A DNA stretch of 30,937 nucleotides, from positions 1 through 30,937 of the forward strand of contig CAAEEC010000044.1 of assembly GCA_900754755.1 (NCBI GenBank), written 5' to 3'. The DNA is from Clostridia bacterium (GTDB lineage Bacteria > Bacillota > Clostridia > Christensenellales > Aristaeellaceae). Shown piece after piece: positions 16,571 through 24,720 of the stretch. Both the position numbers and the translations under genes were made by a program. A model generated the notes under the pieces. The model saw only the letters and a list, made by a program, of their open reading frames with translations, ran no database searches and was not told where the DNA came from. Position 1 is the first letter of the stretch. Every line of letters starts with the position of its first letter.

Positions 16571-18334
16571 TCACCGCCCCGCCTCTTGCCGCGCGCCTTC
16601 TTCCGCAAAGAACGCGGCGCACGCATCCCGCAGGCGCTTGAGCTCTTCGGGCTGCAAGGCGCCCGCCTGGTCAATCTTCTGGCACAGGCCCGCGTCCGCC
16701 TGCTCCACATAGCGCAGCATCTTTTGCGAAACCTCGGCGATTGCCTCCAGCGGCACATTCACAAACAGATGCGCCTGCGCCGCGAGCAACAATAGCACCT
16801 GCTCATGCTGTTTGCGGGGATGGTATTGCTTTTGCCGCAACAAATACATCAGCCCTTCGCCATAGCGCAATTGCTGGCGGGTACCCTCGTCCAGGTCGCT
16901 GGAGAACTGCGTGAACACTTCCATCTCGCGGTACTGGGCCAAATCCAGGCGGATGGAACCGGTGGCGCGCTTCATGGCCGGGGTTTGCGCATCGCCGCCC
17001 ACGCGGGAAACGGAAAGACCGATGTTCACGGCCGGGCGCTGGCCCGCGAAGAACAGGTCGCTTTCCAGGAAGATCTGACCATCCGTGATGGAAATGATGT
17101 TGGTGGGAATGTAGGCGGAAACGTCGCCCGCCTGGGTTTCCACGATGGGCAGCGCGGTCATGCTGCCGCCGCCCCGCTCATCCGAAAGATGCGCGGCGCG
17201 CTCGAGCAGGCGCGAGTGCAGGTAGAATACGTCGCCCGGATAGGCCTCGCGGCCCGGGGAACGGCCCAATAGCAGGCTCAGCGCGCGGTAGGCCACGGCG
17301 TGCTTGGAAAGATCGTCGTACACGATCAGCACGTCCTTGCCCGCCTCCATAAAATATTCGCCCATGGCGCAGCCCGCGTAGGGCGCGATGTATTGCAGCG
17401 GCGCGGCGTCGCTCGCGGAGGCGTTCACCACGATGGTGTAGGAAAGCGCGTCGTTCTTGCGCAAGGTGTTCACCAATTGCGCCACGGAGCTGGCTTTCTG
17501 GCCGATCGCCACATAGATGCAGACGACGTCCTTGCCCTTCTGATTGAGGATGGTGTCCAGCGCCACGGCGGTTTTGCCGGTTTGCCGGTCGCCAATGATC
17601 AGCTCGCGCTGGCCGCGGCCGATGGGGAACATGCTGTCGATGGCCAGCAGGCCGGTTTCCATGGGCTGGTTGACCGGCTGGCGGGAGATGATGTCCGGCG
17701 CGGGGGATTCGATGGGGCGGTAATGGCTGGCCTCGATGGGGCCCTGCCCGTCGATGGGGCTACCCAGCGCGTCCACCACGCGGCCCAGGAAATTTTCGCC
17801 CACGGGCACGCCCGCCACGCGGCCCGTGCCATACACCAGGCTACCCTCTTCCACAATCGCGTCGTCGCCAAAAAGGATGCAGCCGATTTCGTCGCGATCC
17901 AGGTTTTGCACCATGCCGCGAATGCCGTCGGCAAACAGCAAAATTTCGCCATAGAATGCGCTCGGCAAGCCGGAAACCGTGGCGATGCCGTCTTCCACGG
18001 TGAGCACAGTGCCGGTGGTTTGCGGGATGACCTGCGGCTCGAAATCCTCCACGGCCTGGCGGATCAGCGGGATCACGTCCTCGCCCATGCCGCCGTTGGC
18101 CGCCATGCGGATGCGCATTTCCAGCTGCTTTAGGCGGCCTTCGGGCGTCCAGTCGTATTCATCCGGGCCGATTTTCAGGCGGAAACCGTTGCGCGTGCTC
18201 TTATCTTCCTGCCAGGTGAGTTCTACAGCCGCGCCATAGCGCCCGCGCAAAAAGGCTTCCATGCGCGCCCACTGCGCGTCATTGGGCCGTTGCGCGCTTA
18301 AAAGCACCGCCTTCAGGTCGTTATGGTTGTTCAT
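16571..18334 (-). CDS. atpA: ATP synthase alpha subunit with N-terminal delta (OSCP) C-terminal domain
   Basis: 587 residues, about 80 more than a usual alpha. From about residue 84 it is a normal alpha: N-terminal helix ([18 protein letters not shown]), [13 protein letters not shown]-loop GDRQTGKT (248-255), and the usual C-terminal half. Residues about 8-76 match the C-terminal domain of the delta subunit: [20 protein letters not shown] fits the delta helix after VxSAxPL, then YGAAVELT, an acidic residue, [13 protein letters not shown] and GRLKQLE, the order seen in delta (KVELxxxxDxxxxGGxxIxIGxxxxDxSxxxRLxxL). No atpH exists in the operon; atpF overlaps this gene by 14 bases. The ATG at 18334 follows AAGGAAG. 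The fusion is my reading of motif order, not a search result. A frameshift artefact is unlikely because one frame stays open throughout. Confidence 0.93.
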   Translation of the reverse strand: MNNHNDLKAVLLSAQRPNDAQWARMEAFLRGRYGAAVELTWQEDKSTRNGFRLKIGPDEYDWTPEGRLKQLEMRIRMAANGGMGEDVIPLIRQAVEDFEPQVIPQTTGTVLTVEDGIATVSGLPSAFYGEILLFADGIRGMVQNLDRDEIGCILFGDDAIVEEGSLVYGTGRVAGVPVGENFLGRVVDALGSPIDGQGPIEASHYRPIESPAPDIISRQPVNQPMETGLLAIDSMFPIGRGQRELIIGDRQTGKTAVALDTILNQKGKDVVCIYVAIGQKASSVAQLVNTLRKNDALSYTIVVNASASDAAPLQYIAPYAGCAMGEYFMEAGKDVLIVYDDLSKHAVAYRALSLLLGRSPGREAYPGDVFYLHSRLLERAAHLSDERGGGSMTALPIVETQAGDVSAYIPTNIISITDGQIFLESDLFFAGQRPAVNIGLSVSRVGGDAQTPAMKRATGSIRLDLAQYREMEVFTQFSSDLDEGTRQQLRYGEGLMYLLRQKQYHPRKQHEQVLLLLAAQAHLFVNVPLEAIAEVSQKMLRYVEQADAGLCQKIDQAGALQPEELKRLRDACAAFFAEEGARQEAGR

Positions 18335-18818
18335 CGCTCTTCCTTCCTTCCGCCTCGTCAAGGAACTGATCCAGCGTTTGCGACATGGATCCGTCCAGCA
18401 GCTTGTGGGCGGCGTTTATGGACATCTGCGCGATTTCGTTGCGGGCGCTTTCCAGAATGCGGTCGCGCTCGTGGCCCGCGTTTTCCTTGGCCTGCACCAG
18501 CATGCGCTTGGCCTGGGAGCGGGCGTCTTCCAGCACTTCGCGGGCGTCGGCCTCAGCCTTCTGCATGCCCTCGGCGTGCTTTTGCTGGATTTCCGCGTCC
18601 GCGCCTTTGAGCCGGTTCTGATAATCGGCATACAGGGCCTGCGCCTGGCGGGTTTTTTCCGCCGCGTCGTCCGCCATGCTCTGGTATTTCTGCGTGCGTT
18701 CATCCATAAACCGCTTCACCGGCTTGAACAGCAGCAGATACAGCCCGGCAATCAAAATCACCAGGTTGAGCGCGTGCAGAAGAATCTGCTGCCAGTCGAT
18801 ATTCAGGGGCACATTCAT
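18321..18818 (-). CDS. atpF: ATP synthase Fo subunit b
   Basis: A 165-residue peripheral-stalk subunit. One N-terminal membrane helix (about 8-30, [20 protein letters not shown]) is followed by [10 protein letters not shown] and a long charged coiled coil to the C-terminus. Length is that of an ordinary b subunit, so the missing delta N-terminal domain is not fused here, unlike the b-delta fusions of actinobacteria. The C-terminus, which normally binds delta, must find its partner in the delta-like domain at the start of AtpA. Its last 14 bases overlap atpA. Only one b-type gene is present, so a b2 homodimer is expected. Confidence 0.93.
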   Translation of the reverse strand: MNVPLNIDWQQILLHALNLVILIAGLYLLLFKPVKRFMDERTQKYQSMADDAAEKTRQAQALYADYQNRLKGADAEIQQKHAEGMQKAEADAREVLEDARSQAKRMLVQAKENAGHERDRILESARNEIAQMSINAAHKLLDGSMSQTLDQFLDEAEGRKSDEQP

Positions 18819-18837
18819 CTTGCGGTCTCTCCTTTGC

Positions 18838-19227
18838 TTACAGCACGAAGATGATCAGGATGGCGACGATCAACGCGTAAATGATAGCCGTCTCGATGAA
18901 CACCAAGCCCAGCATCAGGCTGGTGCGGATCTTTTCCGCCGCTTCCGGCTGGCGGGAAATGCCCTCGGAGGACTTGGCGATGGCGATACCCATAGCGATG
19001 GCGCCCGCCGCGCCCGCCGCGCCGATGGCGATGGCAGCGGCAATGGCCTTGGAGCCGGTGGAATCCGCGCTTTCGGCGGCTTCCGTTTCTTGCGTGGCAA
19101 CCGTGGCAATTCCGGTTTCCGGCGCGGGTTCGTTGGCGTCCGATTCGGCCAGGGCGAAGACGAGAAGGCCGGTGGCGAGCAGCGCGATCAACAGGGCGGC
19201 GGCAATGCGGGAAATCATGGTTTTCAT
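18838..19227 (-). CDS. atpE: ATP synthase Fo subunit c with N-terminal leader
   Basis: A 129-residue ring subunit, against 70-90 normally. Residues 1-27 look like a signal peptide (RIAAALLIALLATGLLVFAL then AES), and 28-58 form an acidic, Thr/Ala-rich spacer. The c hairpin proper begins near 59: Gly-rich helix 1, the loop SRQPE (91-95), and helix 2 with the ion-binding Glu112 in VFIETAIIYA. Thr113 and Tyr117 resemble the sodium-type site, but the helix-1 position that is Gln in sodium rings is Met79, so the coupling ion is undecided. If the leader is cleaved, the mature protein would still carry about 30 extra residues outside. Confidence 0.92.
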   Translation of the reverse strand: MKTMISRIAAALLIALLATGLLVFALAESDANEPAPETGIATVATQETEAAESADSTGSKAIAAAIAIGAAGAAGAIAMGIAIAKSSEGISRQPEAAEKIRTSLMLGLVFIETAIIYALIVAILIIFVL

Positions 19228-19234
19228 GGCGGAT

Positions 19235-20074
19235 CTATCCTTTCTGTGCGATTGGTTTCGCGGATTTTTTGGCGTGTTTTTCGCTGGGTTCGCTCACTTC
19301 TCCGTAGAACAGCGCGGTGAGCATGGTGAGCACGTAGGTCTGGATCACCGCGTGCAGCAGCGTGAAGACCACGGCGACGAATACCGGCAGCGCGAAACTG
19401 AGCTGAAGATACGCGTACACCAGCTCGGTGACGAGCAGGCCGCTGAGCATCGCGCCGAACAGACGGAAGCTCATAGAAATCGGCAGCGAGAATTCCTTGA
19501 GCGTGCGGCCCACGCCGCGCAGCCCATTGCTGAAAATGCCGCCCGAGAGGATCGCCAGGTACGACAGGCAGCCCATGGCGATCGCGCCGTTGATGTCCGA
19601 AAGCGGAGCGGGCAGGGCGACAGTGTGGCCCGCCGTGGTGATGGCCTGCGCGCCGGAGAGCTCAAAAATGGTGCTCACGAAGATGTACGCGCCCGCGCCA
19701 AATACGTAAGCGCCCAGGAAGCGGTTGCGGTGCGGACTGTTGGACTTTGCCAAATTGTCGAACATGCCCACGGCCGTTTCCAGCACCAGTTGCAGCTTAC
19801 CCGGCACCAAGCGGAACCGGGGCACCGCAAACACGCGCAAAAGCGCCGCGGCCACCAACAAAATGCCAGTCACCGTGAAAGCGGAAATCAGCCCTGGGTT
19901 GACCTCCATGCCGAAAAAGGCCACTTTGTTGCTCTCGTGCAACACAGCGTCGCGCATGAGCTCTTTGATGGGTTCTCCTTCGCCGCCGTCGTTTGTGAGA
20001 ATGGCGCCCACGGCCAACACGGCGACCAGCGCAATTGCCACGCACAGCACGGCAATTCGCCTCTTTTTGCTCAA
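19235..20074 (-). CDS. atpB: ATP synthase Fo subunit a
   Basis: A 279-residue membrane stator subunit forming the ion half-channels. The essential arginine is Arg204 in MSFRLFGAML, and the last helices carry VFTLLHAVIQTYVLTMLTAL. The N-terminus has its own hydrophobic helix (7-26) followed by an acidic outside loop. The start is TTG at 20074 with GGAGG eight bases upstream; the only nearby ATG is out of frame, and the upstream in-frame extension would run back to the promoter. It is the first gene of the operon; no atpI precedes it. Confidence 0.92.
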   Translation of the reverse strand: MSKKRRIAVLCVAIALVAVLAVGAILTNDGGEGEPIKELMRDAVLHESNKVAFFGMEVNPGLISAFTVTGILLVAAALLRVFAVPRFRLVPGKLQLVLETAVGMFDNLAKSNSPHRNRFLGAYVFGAGAYIFVSTIFELSGAQAITTAGHTVALPAPLSDINGAIAMGCLSYLAILSGGIFSNGLRGVGRTLKEFSLPISMSFRLFGAMLSGLLVTELVYAYLQLSFALPVFVAVVFTLLHAVIQTYVLTMLTALFYGEVSEPSEKHAKKSAKPIAQKG

Positions 20075-20184
20075 ATAACATCCCTCCCCGTCCCTGCACC
20101 CGGCGCGCTCTTTTCCCCTGCGCCGTGCAGGACGCATCTTGCTGTGATATGGTTGCCCGCGGGCATTCCCCGCGTGCAACCCAG

Positions 20185-20213
20185 ATTATAGCGCTACTTC
20201 TATAAAGAATCAA
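20185..20213 (-). promoter_or_regulatory. Promoter of the ATP synthase operon
   Basis: Reading leftward: TTGATT (20213-20208), 17 bases, TATAAT (20190-20185). The leader to the TTG start of atpB is about 100 bases. The rest of the gap to 20349 shows no gene. Confidence 0.8.
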
Positions 20214-20349
20214 CCCCATTTTGGCGCCGCGCGCGGATTTTATGCTGGTTTTACGGCCGCGCCGCACATGCTGGATTCCTTCGCAAAAATCATGCAATTC
20301 TGCCCAATGATCGAACGCACTTCTATCTTATTCCAATAAAAAATTCTTT

Positions 20350-20640
20350 TCAAAAGGCGTTGCGGGGGTCCTGGCTCCTGCGCGTCTTGCCATCGTCGGG
20401 CAAAAACTCGATTTCCAGCCGGTCGAAGCGCACGTCCTCCACAAAGTGTTCCGGCAAAAACGCGGTGCGCTGGAAGCGCGCCCACTCTTTCAGGTGCTTA
20501 TCCAGCCACAGGGGGCGGGCGATATCCGCCTCACGCAGCAGCTCGCCCAGCACCTGGGGCGCGGTTTCGAATTCGCACGGCGCGGTGCGGTTTTCCACGA
20601 TTTTGTGGTTTTTGATGGTTTTCATCCAAATGCGTGCCAT
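20350..20640 (-). CDS. Hypothetical 96-residue protein
   Basis: I do not recognise this gene. It encodes a small, soluble, charged protein with no signal peptide, membrane helix or cysteine cluster; a single Cys lies near residue 22. The N-terminus reads MARIWMKTIKNHKIVENRTA and the C-terminal half is rich in Arg, Asp and Phe (VEDVRFDRLEIEFLPDDGKT). GAGGTGA lies ahead of the ATG, and it starts 9 bases after the histidine phosphatase stop, so it is probably co-transcribed with glnN and the phosphatase. Coding is supported by ribosome binding site and spacing, and by the lack of a better frame. Confidence 0.7.
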   Translation of the reverse strand: MARIWMKTIKNHKIVENRTAPCEFETAPQVLGELLREADIARPLWLDKHLKEWARFQRTAFLPEHFVEDVRFDRLEIEFLPDDGKTRRSQDPRNAF

Positions 20641-20649
20641 GGCTTCACC

Positions 20650-21372
20650 TCATTCCCCGTAAATTTCCGGGAACAGGCCGGAAGAAGAAACCGGCTCGCC
20701 GCCCGCGTACAGGTGCGAAGTATCGCCCACCTGCATGCACTTAAAGAACACCTCGCCCTGCACGCGCTCCTCGGTGACGAGCGTCGTCACCGAAGAGGTG
20801 GGCAGGAAAAAGCCGCCCCACAGCACGGGCAGCGCCACGCCCAGCAAGTGCGAAAGGATGGCCAGCCCCGCGCCAAAGTGGCAGAACAAGGCGATGGTAT
20901 CGCGGGAATTGCGCTCGCAGCGGAAGAGCATGCCCTCGCGCGCGTAGCCATAGCGCAAGAGCAATTCTTCCACGCCCGCGCCAATCTCCTCATACACTTC
21001 CCGCACTTCGCCAGTGGAGGCGAAGAGCGGATGCGTAAGCCAGGCATTTTTGTCGAACAGGTCGGGGCATTTCGTCCAGTACTGGGGCATCAGGTTCCAG
21101 GGAATGTGCTTCTTTTGCTCCATGCGCCCGAAGGGATCCCACACCTGGCCGCGAAACTCCATCAGCCAGGGCAAGGTTTCGGCCTGTTTACCGGTTTTTT
21201 CCAGCGTGGGGCGCGCGGTGTCCTGCGCGCGGCCCAGGGGAGAAACGTAAAAATCTCGGATGCCCAGCGGTGCGAGCCGGCGCGAGAGCAATTCCGCCTC
21301 TCGCCAGCCCTTTTCCGTGAGAGAATCGATGGAATAGTCCGGCTCGCCGTGCCGGATGATGAGGATTTTCAT
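20650..21372 (-). CDS. Histidine phosphatase family protein
   Basis: A 240-residue protein of the phosphoglycerate mutase-like superfamily. The phosphate-accepting motif is IIRHGEP (His8), the second catalytic His is in LFCHFGAG, and the intermediate SPLGRAQDTA block is present. The substrate is unknown; many such proteins are small-molecule or protein phosphatases rather than mutases. The ATG at 21372 fits AGAAAGGTGG better than the GTG at 21384. It lies 39 bases after glnN and 9 before the 96-residue gene. A direct role in nitrogen control is only suggested by position. Confidence 0.85.
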   Translation of the reverse strand: MKILIIRHGEPDYSIDSLTEKGWREAELLSRRLAPLGIRDFYVSPLGRAQDTARPTLEKTGKQAETLPWLMEFRGQVWDPFGRMEQKKHIPWNLMPQYWTKCPDLFDKNAWLTHPLFASTGEVREVYEEIGAGVEELLLRYGYAREGMLFRCERNSRDTIALFCHFGAGLAILSHLLGVALPVLWGGFFLPTSSVTTLVTEERVQGEVFFKCMQVGDTSHLYAGGEPVSSSGLFPEIYGE

Positions 21373-21411
21373 GCCGTTGGCCACCTTTCTGGGAAAGCAA
21401 CGCCTGCCCGG

Positions 21412-23502
21412 TTATTCGCTAAAGAGCAGCTCTTCGTACGTGGGATACGGCCACGCGTCCGCGGCGACCTCGACTTCCAGCGCGTCCACCACGCCGCGCA
21501 GCTCGCGCATGGCGGAAAGGACGCGCTCGCGGCAATAGAGCGCCAGCGCCTCGTTTCCATGCACTTCCCGCGCGCCATACATCGCCGCGTCCAGCGCGCG
21601 AATCTTCGTGTTCAGCGCGGAAGCGAGCGACGACAGGCGCTCGAGCAGGTTTTCTTCCAACTCGCAGGCGATGTGCGCGCCCACCGCGCGCTTTTTGAGG
21701 ATGCCGTCCGCCAGGCGGGATGTATATTCCACCACGGCGGGCGTCACATCGTGCCGGGCCATATCGAGCATGGTCAGCGCCTCGATGAACACGGTTTTGT
21801 GATAGTTCTCCAGCAGAATTTCGCAGCGCGAGCGCATCTCGGTTTCCGAAAAAATGCCGTGCCGCGCAAACAAGGCGATGTTCTTGGGATCCAGGAAATG
21901 CGGGATTGCCTCAGCCGTGGAGGCCAAATTCAGCAATCCGCGCCTCTGCGCCTCGTGCCGCCATTCTTCGGAATAATTGTTGCCATTGAAGAGAATGCGC
22001 TTGTGCTCCCGCACCGTGCGCCGGATCAGTTCCATCACGGCGTGGCGGAAATTCTCCGCGCCTTCCAGTTCGTCGGCGAATTGCTTGAGCTCGTCGGCCA
22101 CGATCGTGTTGAGCACGATGTTCGCCTCCGCGATAGACGCGGAGGAACCGACCATGCGGAACTCAAATTTGTTCCCCGTGAAGGCGAAGGGCGAAGTGCG
22201 GTTGCGGTCCGTGGTATCCTTGGCGAAGTGCGGCAACACGTGCACGCCCACTTCCATTTCCACGCGCTTTTTGGGGTCGTAAGCCGCGCCGGTCTCGATG
22301 GCCTCCAGGATGCCTTCCAGCTCTGAGCCAATGAACATGCTCACGATAGCCGGCGGCGCTTCGTAGCCGCCCAGGCGGTTGTCGTTCCCCGCCGTGGCCA
22401 CGCTCACGCGGAGCAGATCCTGGTATTCATCCACCGCGCGGATCACAGCGGCCAGGAAGAGCAGAAATTGCAGGTTTTCATAGGGCGATTTGCCCGGATC
22501 AAGCAAGTTTTTGCCCGTGTCGGTGCAAAGCGACCAGTTGTTGTGCTTACCGCTGCCGTTCACGCCGTCGAAAGGCTTCTCGCTCAAAAGGCACACCAGG
22601 CCGTGCCGCGGCGCCACCTTGCGCATCACTTCCATGGTGAGCTGGTTGTGATCGGTGGCGATGTTGGTGGTTTCAAAGATGGGCGCCAGTTCGTGCTGCG
22701 CGGGGGCCGCCTCGTTGTGCTCCGTCTTGGCGAGCACGCCCAGCTTCCACAATTCCTCGTTTAACTCCTGCATAAAGGCATGCACGCGGGGCTTGATCGC
22801 GCCGAAATAGTGGTCCTCCATTTCCTGTCCCTTGGGCGGCTTGGCGCCAAAGAGCGTGCGGCCGCAGGTTTTGAGATCCTTGCGCCGCTCGTACAGCGCC
22901 TTGTCCACCAGGAAATATTCCTGCTCCGCGCCCACGGTGGTGGCCACGCGGCTGGTGGCCGTGTCGCCAAACAGGCGCAGGATGCGCAGCGCGTGCCGGT
23001 CGATGGCCTCCATGGAGCGCAATAGCGGGGTCTTTTTGTCCAGCACTTCGCCGGTGTAGGAGCAAAAGGCCGTGGGGATGCACAGCGTGCCATCTTTAAT
23101 GAAGGCGTAAGACGTGGGATCCCAGGCCGTGTAGCCCCGCGCCTCAAAGGTGGCGCGCAGCCCGCCAGAGGGGAAACTGGAAGCGTCCGGCTCGCCCTTG
23201 ATCAGCTCCTTGCCCGAAAATTCCATGATCACGCGGCCATCGCCCGTGGGGGAAATGAAGCTGTCGTGCTTTTCAGCCGTGATGCCGGTCATGGGCTGGA
23301 ACCAGTGGGTAAAGTGCGTGGCGCCTTTTTCGATCGCCCAGTCCTTCATCGCGTTGGCAACCGTGTTGGCGACGCCCGGATCGAGCGATTTTCCGATCTC
23401 GATGGTCTTTTTCAGCGCCTTGTAAACGTCGCGCGGAAGTTTTTCCTTCATCGTCGCGTCGTCAAACACCATGCTGCCGAAAATTTCCGTTACGTGGTTC
23501 AT
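21412..23502 (-). CDS. glnN: Glutamine synthetase type III
   Basis: A 696-residue glutamine synthetase of the GSIII class, which makes glutamine from glutamate, ammonia and ATP. It starts [12 protein letters not shown], the class signature. Active-site blocks are [11 protein letters not shown] (190-200), NEAAPAQHE (263-271), [10 protein letters not shown] (315-324) and [18 protein letters not shown] near the middle. The length fits GSIII (about 700) and not GSI (about 450). Of two in-frame ATGs, 23502 is chosen because AGGAGG sits 6 bases ahead, whereas it abuts the first one at 23508. It has its own promoter at 23596-23625 and leads an operon with the phosphatase and the small unknown. Confidence 0.96.
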   Translation of the reverse strand: MNHVTEIFGSMVFDDATMKEKLPRDVYKALKKTIEIGKSLDPGVANTVANAMKDWAIEKGATHFTHWFQPMTGITAEKHDSFISPTGDGRVIMEFSGKELIKGEPDASSFPSGGLRATFEARGYTAWDPTSYAFIKDGTLCIPTAFCSYTGEVLDKKTPLLRSMEAIDRHALRILRLFGDTATSRVATTVGAEQEYFLVDKALYERRKDLKTCGRTLFGAKPPKGQEMEDHYFGAIKPRVHAFMQELNEELWKLGVLAKTEHNEAAPAQHELAPIFETTNIATDHNQLTMEVMRKVAPRHGLVCLLSEKPFDGVNGSGKHNNWSLCTDTGKNLLDPGKSPYENLQFLLFLAAVIRAVDEYQDLLRVSVATAGNDNRLGGYEAPPAIVSMFIGSELEGILEAIETGAAYDPKKRVEMEVGVHVLPHFAKDTTDRNRTSPFAFTGNKFEFRMVGSSASIAEANIVLNTIVADELKQFADELEGAENFRHAVMELIRRTVREHKRILFNGNNYSEEWRHEAQRRGLLNLASTAEAIPHFLDPKNIALFARHGIFSETEMRSRCEILLENYHKTVFIEALTMLDMARHDVTPAVVEYTSRLADGILKKRAVGAHIACELEENLLERLSSLASALNTKIRALDAAMYGAREVHGNEALALYCRERVLSAMRELRGVVDALEVEVAADAWPYPTYEELLFSE

Positions 23503-23595
23503 GCCCATCCTCCTAATCGTTTGTGGATCGCGCTGGTTTTTGCATAAAGGCGCCGCGGAACCCCTTGCCCACAGCGCCTCTTTCTATCTATAAAA

Positions 23596-23625
23596 AGTAT
23601 ACCCGCCTGGCGCGTTAATTGTCAA
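23596..23625 (-). promoter_or_regulatory. Promoter of the glnN operon
   Basis: Reading leftward: TTGACA (23625-23620), 18 bases, TATACT (23601-23596). The leader is about 85 bases. The -35 lies only 35 bases past the stop of the lyase gene upstream, so glnN has a dedicated start even though the two genes run in the same direction. Confidence 0.8.
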
Positions 23626-23659
23626 TATGGCGGCGTGTGAAAACTTCGCATGCACCGCG

Positions 23660-24562
23660 TCATATTCCCAGCGTTTCCGGCAGATCCAGCACCCGGATGC
23701 TGGCGCGGAAGGCGGTCTTTTCCTCCTCGCTCAGGCACTTAAGCGGCGCGTTGGGCTCGCCCACATCATAGCCCATGTCGCTCAGCAGGAGCTTCACGCA
23801 GGAAATCACATCGTAGCGCAGCATGCATTCGATCACCTCGTCCGCCCGCATTTGCAGCCGCAGGGCCTCGTCCGCGCGGCCCTCCTTTACGGCGGCGAAC
23901 AGCTTCACGAACAGGCGCGGCATCACATTGTACGTGGAGCCAATCGCGCCGTCCGCGCCCATGAGCAGCCCCAGGGCGCAGGTTTCATCCGGCCCGTTTA
24001 AGATGTTGATGTTGCCGCCGTCAATCTTCTTATAGCGGCTCATTTTGTAGTAGTCCGGGTTGGTATATTTCATGCCGAGGAAGCCGGGAATGTCCAGCAT
24101 CTTTTCGATGGTGGAAACCGGCAGCGGCGTGCCGGAAAGCGGGCAGGCATATACCAATAGAGGCAGGCCTTCACTCGCCTCCGCCATGGCGCGGTAATAG
24201 TCCAAAACGCCCTTTTCGTCATACGAGAAAAAGAACGGCGGCACGGAAGAGATCGCGTCCAGCCCGATCTGGCGGCTGTGCCGCGCCAGGCGGCGTACCG
24301 TCGCTAGGTCGGCTGCGCCGATGTGGTTGATGAGCTTCATGCCGCTGGGCGCTTCGTCCTTCACGATTTCCACCAGCTCCATGCGGCGTTCCGGCGCCAT
24401 GGCGATGCCTTCGCCCGTCGCGCCGCAAAGGTAAAAGCCCGAAATTCCCGTGCGCGCCAGATCGCGCACCAACTTGCGCAGGGCCGCTTCCCGAATGCTA
24501 CCGTCCTCATTCACGGGAGAGACGAGCGCCGGCAGGATGCCTGTGATTTGAATGCGGTTCAT
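23660..24562 (-). CDS. DapA/NanA-family lyase or synthase
   Basis: A 300-residue class I aldolase of the dihydrodipicolinate synthase / N-acetylneuraminate lyase family. The Schiff-base Lys is Lys165 in GFLGMKYTNPD, the catalytic Tyr is Tyr138 in LLVYACPLSG, and the carboxylate-binding GATGEG is at 47-52. GISGFYLCGATGEG and YNVMPRLFV resemble NanA more than DapA, so cleavage or formation of a 2-oxo acid such as a sialic acid relative is possible, but the family also holds oxo-glutarate semialdehyde and KDG-type enzymes. No other sialic acid genes are close. AAAGGAG precedes the ATG, and it is transcribed alone from 24602-24630. Confidence 0.87.
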   Translation of the reverse strand: MNRIQITGILPALVSPVNEDGSIREAALRKLVRDLARTGISGFYLCGATGEGIAMAPERRMELVEIVKDEAPSGMKLINHIGAADLATVRRLARHSRQIGLDAISSVPPFFFSYDEKGVLDYYRAMAEASEGLPLLVYACPLSGTPLPVSTIEKMLDIPGFLGMKYTNPDYYKMSRYKKIDGGNINILNGPDETCALGLLMGADGAIGSTYNVMPRLFVKLFAAVKEGRADEALRLQMRADEVIECMLRYDVISCVKLLLSDMGYDVGEPNAPLKCLSEEEKTAFRASIRVLDLPETLGI

Positions 24563-24601
24563 ATCTTTGCTCCTTTATGATTTTGTGATGTCTTATCTGT
24601 A

Positions 24602-24630
24602 ATTATAGACGCCGCGCGCCCGATATGCAA
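24602..24630 (-). promoter_or_regulatory. Promoter of the DapA/NanA-family gene
   Basis: Reading leftward: TTGCAT (24630-24625), 17 bases, TATAAT (24607-24602), giving a leader of about 35 bases. On the other strand the stretch to 24720 must hold the start signal of the WG-repeat gene, but no clear -10 was seen there. Confidence 0.7.
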
Positions 24631-24720
24631 TAGAGCCGCCCGCGGAATTCGCGCCAATTTTGCAACTTTTTCCTGCTTATGGGCGTCTAACTGGCAGCAA
24701 AAGACGAGGGGGGAATCGGT

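Noticed and set aside
18321..18400. Frameshifted or hidden atpH between atpF and atpA
   Set aside because: The genes overlap by 14 bases, AtpF ends normally, and the delta-like segment is in frame with alpha, so there is no space for the missing N-terminal domain.
20446..22326. 626-residue rightward frame opposite glnN and the phosphatase
   Set aside because: It is a shadow frame; the opposite strand encodes recognisable GSIII and histidine phosphatase.
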